This document shows, piece after piece, positions 61,375-64,000 of a DNA stretch of 64,000 bases. Below the pieces are notes generated by a model, which had not been told where the DNA came from, did not search any database, and was given only the letters and a program-made list of their open reading frames with translations. The first letter of the stretch is position 1; each line of letters begins with the position of its first letter. A program made the position numbers and the translations under genes. Source of the stretch: Burkholderia sp. BCC0322 (GTDB taxonomy: Bacteria; Pseudomonadota; Gammaproteobacteria; Burkholderiales; Burkholderiaceae); assembly GCF_902833045.1 (NCBI RefSeq), contig NZ_CADFDU010000003.1, forward strand, positions 62,001 through 126,000, in the 5' to 3' direction.

Positions 61375-61559
61375 TTGCGCTGCGCAAATCGCGCGGCAGC
61401 GAAGCAGCGATATGGCGGAAGGGCCGGCTCGACGCGTGACGTACTCCGGAAGACGCGCCGCGCACGCGCGATGACGAGCGGCAATCCGCTTGCGCGTTTG
61501 CAGCGGATCCGCCGCTGACCGTCGCGCTCGCTGCGCCGGTTGCGTGCGCAGCGCGAGGG

Positions 61560-61911
61560 TCACGCATCGCGACCGAAGCCATTCCCGACGAAATCGCAGC
61601 CCAGGTCCGCCGCGGCGTGCGACGCGATCGCGCGGCATCTCGGCGCGACGCTGAAGGCGATCCACCTGTTCGAATCGGCGCTCGACGGCGGGCTGAAACC
61701 GTGCAGCGCCGCGACCGGCAGGATCGCATCCAAGGACGTCGCCGCGACATGGATACTGGAACGCTTGCCGGAAACATATCGGCCGGTTGTCGCGGCGGTG
61801 CGCGCCGCTTGTCTCGGCGGCGAGGACGATGTGGCGATCCTGTCGGGTGACCCCCTTGCCGCATTCATCGGCTACACGCGGCGAACGGTCGAATCGATGC
61901 TGTCGCCGTAG
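61560..61911 (+). pseudogene. Decayed aadA-like aminoglycoside (3'')-adenylyltransferase
   Basis: The later frame reads CDAIARHLGATLKAIHLF, then SALDGGLKPCS, then directly TGRIASKDVAATWILERLPETYRPVV. The first two match the N-terminus of AadA-type enzymes and the last matches their C-terminus, so about 140 central residues, including the catalytic DID motif, are missing. The usual Gly-Ser of the nucleotide loop is Glu-Ser. Upstream, EAIPDEIAAQVRRG resembles the AadA N-terminus but is in another frame, indicating a 1-nt shift near 61611-61620. No ATG or GTG start is available. A dead chromosomal resistance-type gene. Confidence 0.72.
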
Positions 61912-62002
61912 CGGCAGATGCCGCGCACGCATGCGGTCGAGCCGGATGCCTGCCGGCGATCCGGCGCGTCATCGCGCACGCGCTGTGCGGCGGGCTGCTT
62001 CG

Positions 62003-62476
62003 TCAGCCCGCCGTGCCGGCATAGGCGGCTTTCAGCGCGGCGTCGTCGAGCTTGACCATCTGCATCATCGCGGCGGCCACGCGCGTGGCCTTGACGGTGT
62101 CCCGGTCGGACATCATCGGGATCAGCGCTTCCGGAACGATCTGCCACGAGACGCCGTAGCGGTCTCTCAGCCAGCCGCAGGCGTCGGCCGTGCCGCCGTT
62201 GTCGAGCAGGGCGTTCCAGTAGCGGTCGAGCTCCGCCTGGTCGGCGCAGCTGACCAGCAGCGAGATCGCATGGTTGAACGTGTCGGTGCGCGGGTGGCTC
62301 ATCGCGAAGAACGGTTGCCCGAACAGCTCGAACTCGACCATCCGCGTGCCGTCGGTGCCGGGCACCGCGGTGACGCGCACGATGCGCGAATCCGGAAAGA
62401 TGCCCGCATAGAAGGCTGCGGCTTCTTCGGCTTCCGCCGCGTACCAGAGGAAGGGCGTGATCTTCTGAATCGTCAT
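62003..62476 (-). CDS. PhnB-like VOC-family protein
   Basis: A 157-aa member of the PhnB/3-demethylubiquinone-methyltransferase-like branch of the VOC superfamily. Signatures are ITPFLWYAAEAEEAAAFYAGIFPDS near the start, FFAMSHPRTDTFNHAISLLVSC in the middle and DRYGVSWQIVPEAL toward the end. The catalytic role of such proteins is mostly unknown. ATG 62476 has AGGAGA upstream. A long open frame upstream is not coding. Confidence 0.92.
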   Translation of the reverse strand: MTIQKITPFLWYAAEAEEAAAFYAGIFPDSRIVRVTAVPGTDGTRMVEFELFGQPFFAMSHPRTDTFNHAISLLVSCADQAELDRYWNALLDNGGTADACGWLRDRYGVSWQIVPEALIPMMSDRDTVKATRVAAAMMQMVKLDDAALKAAYAGTAG

Positions 62477-62775
62477 GGCGTATCTCCTGTCTGCATTGGC
62501 CGGGGCGCAAATCGCGTGCCGACCTCGATACGACGGATGAAGACCGCCGAAATCGACACGCCGGGGCAAGCGGCCGTTGCACCGGATCCGTGGCGCCGAT
62601 AGTGCGGATCGTCGTCGTCCGGCGTGCACACGGCGAGACGCTCTTGCGTCAGGAAATCGCGTTTCCGGCGTATTGCAGCCGCCAGGCGCCGCTGCCGGCC
62701 GGCTGAAGTGCCTCGGGGTGCCCGGGTATCGGCCGTCGGCGGGAGCGGGCCGTGCCGGGCCGCCGGCGACGGACG
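62477..62775. other. Gap between VOC gene and porin terminator
   Basis: About 300 bp upstream of the VOC gene. I see no RNA, repeat or plausible frame; it should contain the VOC promoter, which I cannot pinpoint. Confidence 0.5.
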
Positions 62776-62813
62776 AAAAAAAGCCAGCCATGGCCGAAAC
62801 CGATGACTGGCTT
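62776..62813 (-). terminator. Rho-independent terminator of the porin gene
   Basis: An 11-bp stem (62781-62791 with 62803-62813, one G-T pair) has an 11-nt loop and is followed, on the minus strand, by a run of T residues (62776-62782). It lies 53 bp beyond the porin stop. Confidence 0.93.
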
Positions 62814-62866
62814 TCCAGTTCGGCGGCAAGGCGTCGGAGACGCCATGCACGCCGGGTACGTCGTTT

Positions 62867-64000
62867 TTAGAACTTGTGGCGCAGGCCGAGGGCGACCAGC
62901 TCTTGCGAGCTCTTGCCGGCGATACCGTACGAGCCGATCGATGCTTGCGCATCGCTGCCGTCCGCGTTCTTGCCGCTTGCGTGCTGGTACGCGCCAACCA
63001 GGTAGACGTCCGTGCGCTTCGACAGCGAGTAATCCGCGCCGAGCGAAACCTGATGGTACTTGGCGTTGTTGTCGCCGCTACCCTTCGTGTAGATGTAGCC
63101 GAGGCCCAGCAGCAGCGGTGCCGATGCCTGGTACGTGACGAATCCGCGACCCGTGTTGTACTTCTGGTTCGTGCCGAACGTCGACGCGCCGTCAGCCTTG
63201 TACTGGGCGTTGCTGTAGCCGGCACCGACCGTCACCGGGCCGAATGCGTACTGGGCGGCCACTTGCGCGATGCCGATCGACGTCGACGACGTGAACGCGT
63301 TGTTGATGAAGGTCGTGCCGGTGTCGCCGTCGAAGATTGCGTCCGACGTACCGGTCCAGCCGCCGCGCTTGCCAGCCGTGAGCGCCGATGCGTTGTTCGC
63401 GTGGAAGTAACCTGCAGCCACGCCGAGCGGGCCGTTGTTGTAGGCTGCTGCGGCGGCCCACGTCTGACCCTTGCCGGTCGAGCCGGCGACGCCGCCGAGA
63501 GCGTACATGCCTTCGAACTGGAGGCCGGCGAACACCGGCGACGTGTACTTGATTGCGTTGCTGACGCGCAGGCTGTTGTCGTTGTTGTCGACGTCGCCCG
63601 GCGTGGCGAACACGCTGCCGAAGTAGTTGTCAGCCGTGACTGCCTGAACCAGGTCGACGAGCGGGTCATACTGACGACCCAGCGTCAGCGTGCCGTACTG
63701 GCTGCTTTCCAGGCCGACGAATGCCTGGCGGCCGAACATGCGACCACCCTGACCCAGTGCGCCCGATGCCGAGTTGAAGCCGTTTTCCAACTGGAAGATC
63801 GCCTTCAGGCCACCACCGAGGTCTTCGGAACCCTTCAGGCCGAAACGGCTGCCTTGCAGGTTGCCGCTACCCATCGACCACGAATTGTTGCCTTGACCTG
63901 CGTTACCGTGAACATAGGTGATCGACGTGTCGATCACGCCGTACAGCGTCACGCTCGACTGTGCCTGAGCAGCGCCGGCGGCGCCCAGCAGGGCGAGCGA
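62867..64000 (-). CDS. General (OmpC-type) outer-membrane porin, 5' end cut by the window
   Basis: The frame runs to the right edge, so the first residues of the signal peptide are outside. The visible part starts SLALLGAAGAAQAQSSVTLYGVIDTSI in sequence blocks: signal-peptide end, AQA cleavage and first beta strand, as in beta-proteobacterial Gram-negative porins. It continues with SRFGLKGSEDLGGGLKAIFQLENGF and GRQAFVGL, and ends in a C-terminal Phe (GLRHKF), the outer-membrane insertion signal. A trimeric, 16-strand diffusion channel is expected. Confidence 0.95.
   Translation of the reverse strand, partial: SLALLGAAGAAQAQSSVTLYGVIDTSITYVHGNAGQGNNSWSMGSGNLQGSRFGLKGSEDLGGGLKAIFQLENGFNSASGALGQGGRMFGRQAFVGLESSQYGTLTLGRQYDPLVDLVQAVTADNYFGSVFATPGDVDNNDNSLRVSNAIKYTSPVFAGLQFEGMYALGGVAGSTGKGQTWAAAAAYNNGPLGVAAGYFHANNASALTAGKRGGWTGTSDAIFDGDTGTTFINNAFTSSTSIGIAQVAAQYAFGPVTVGAGYSNAQYKADGASTFGTNQKYNTGRGFVTYQASAPLLLGLGYIYTKGSGDNNAKYHQVSLGADYSLSKRTDVYLVGAYQHASGKNADGSDAQASIGSYGIAGKSSQELVALGLRHKF

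Overview
The window is a GC-rich (mid-60s percent by eye) chromosomal segment from a Burkholderia, almost certainly a member of the Burkholderia cepacia complex. Two things point there: the gene order leuCDB-asd-fimV-truA-trpF-trpB-DNA methylase-trpA-accD-folC-dedD-cvpA-purF-metZ, and a following block matching the second cepacian exopolysaccharide cluster (bce-II) known from chromosome 2 of these species. I see no tRNA, rRNA, CRISPR array, insertion sequence or prophage.

Layout. (1) 1-13.8 kb is a central-carbon block: aconitase, 2-methylcitrate dehydratase, a small secreted MliC-like protein, a CitE-like lyase and malate dehydrogenase on the minus strand, then a divergent GntR/HutC regulator followed by sdhCDAB-sdhE and gltA, closed by a strong terminator. 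A perfect 16-bp palindrome lies between mdh and gntR. (2) 13.8-25.7 kb is accessory: AraC regulator/VOC protein, DUF1479 oxygenase, a dimethylarginine hydrolase-Lrp-LysP-like permease module, a LysR/MFS pair, a glutathione S-transferase and two tandem Tat-type secreted paralogues. (3) 25.7-46.2 kb is amino-acid and purine biosynthesis: leuC, an entericidin-like lipoprotein, leuD, leuB, asd (preceded by a short Lys/Thr/Ile-rich open frame), an inserted orphan flgE on the minus strand, fimV, truA, trpF, trpB, an orphan DNA methylase, trpA, accD, folC, dedD, cvpA, purF, and metZ behind a SAM-II-like riboswitch and terminator. (4) 46.3-60.6 kb is the bce-II cluster: GDP-rhamnose synthesis (rmd, gmd), three O-acyltransferases, a beta-propeller protein with an EF-hand-like loop, a flippase, a fused double glycosyltransferase and a UDP-glucose pyrophosphorylase, plus a small membrane protein. 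(5) 60.6-64 kb holds a lysine-rich HU protein, a decayed aadA-like aminoglycoside adenylyltransferase remnant, a PhnB-type VOC protein and a general porin cut by the right edge.

How the genes work together: the first block feeds and runs the TCA and methylcitrate cycles; the third makes Leu, Trp, Met and the aspartate-family precursor, plus malonyl-CoA, folate and purines; the fourth makes sugar nucleotides, assembles, acylates and exports a rhamnose-containing polysaccharide. The most useful leads are the Lys/Thr/Ile leader frame before asd, the riboswitch-terminator before metZ, the aadA remnant, the GntR-side palindrome, a structured (possibly repeated) element downstream of bceR, and the unannotated small genes at 27.26, 32.28 and 57.80 kb.
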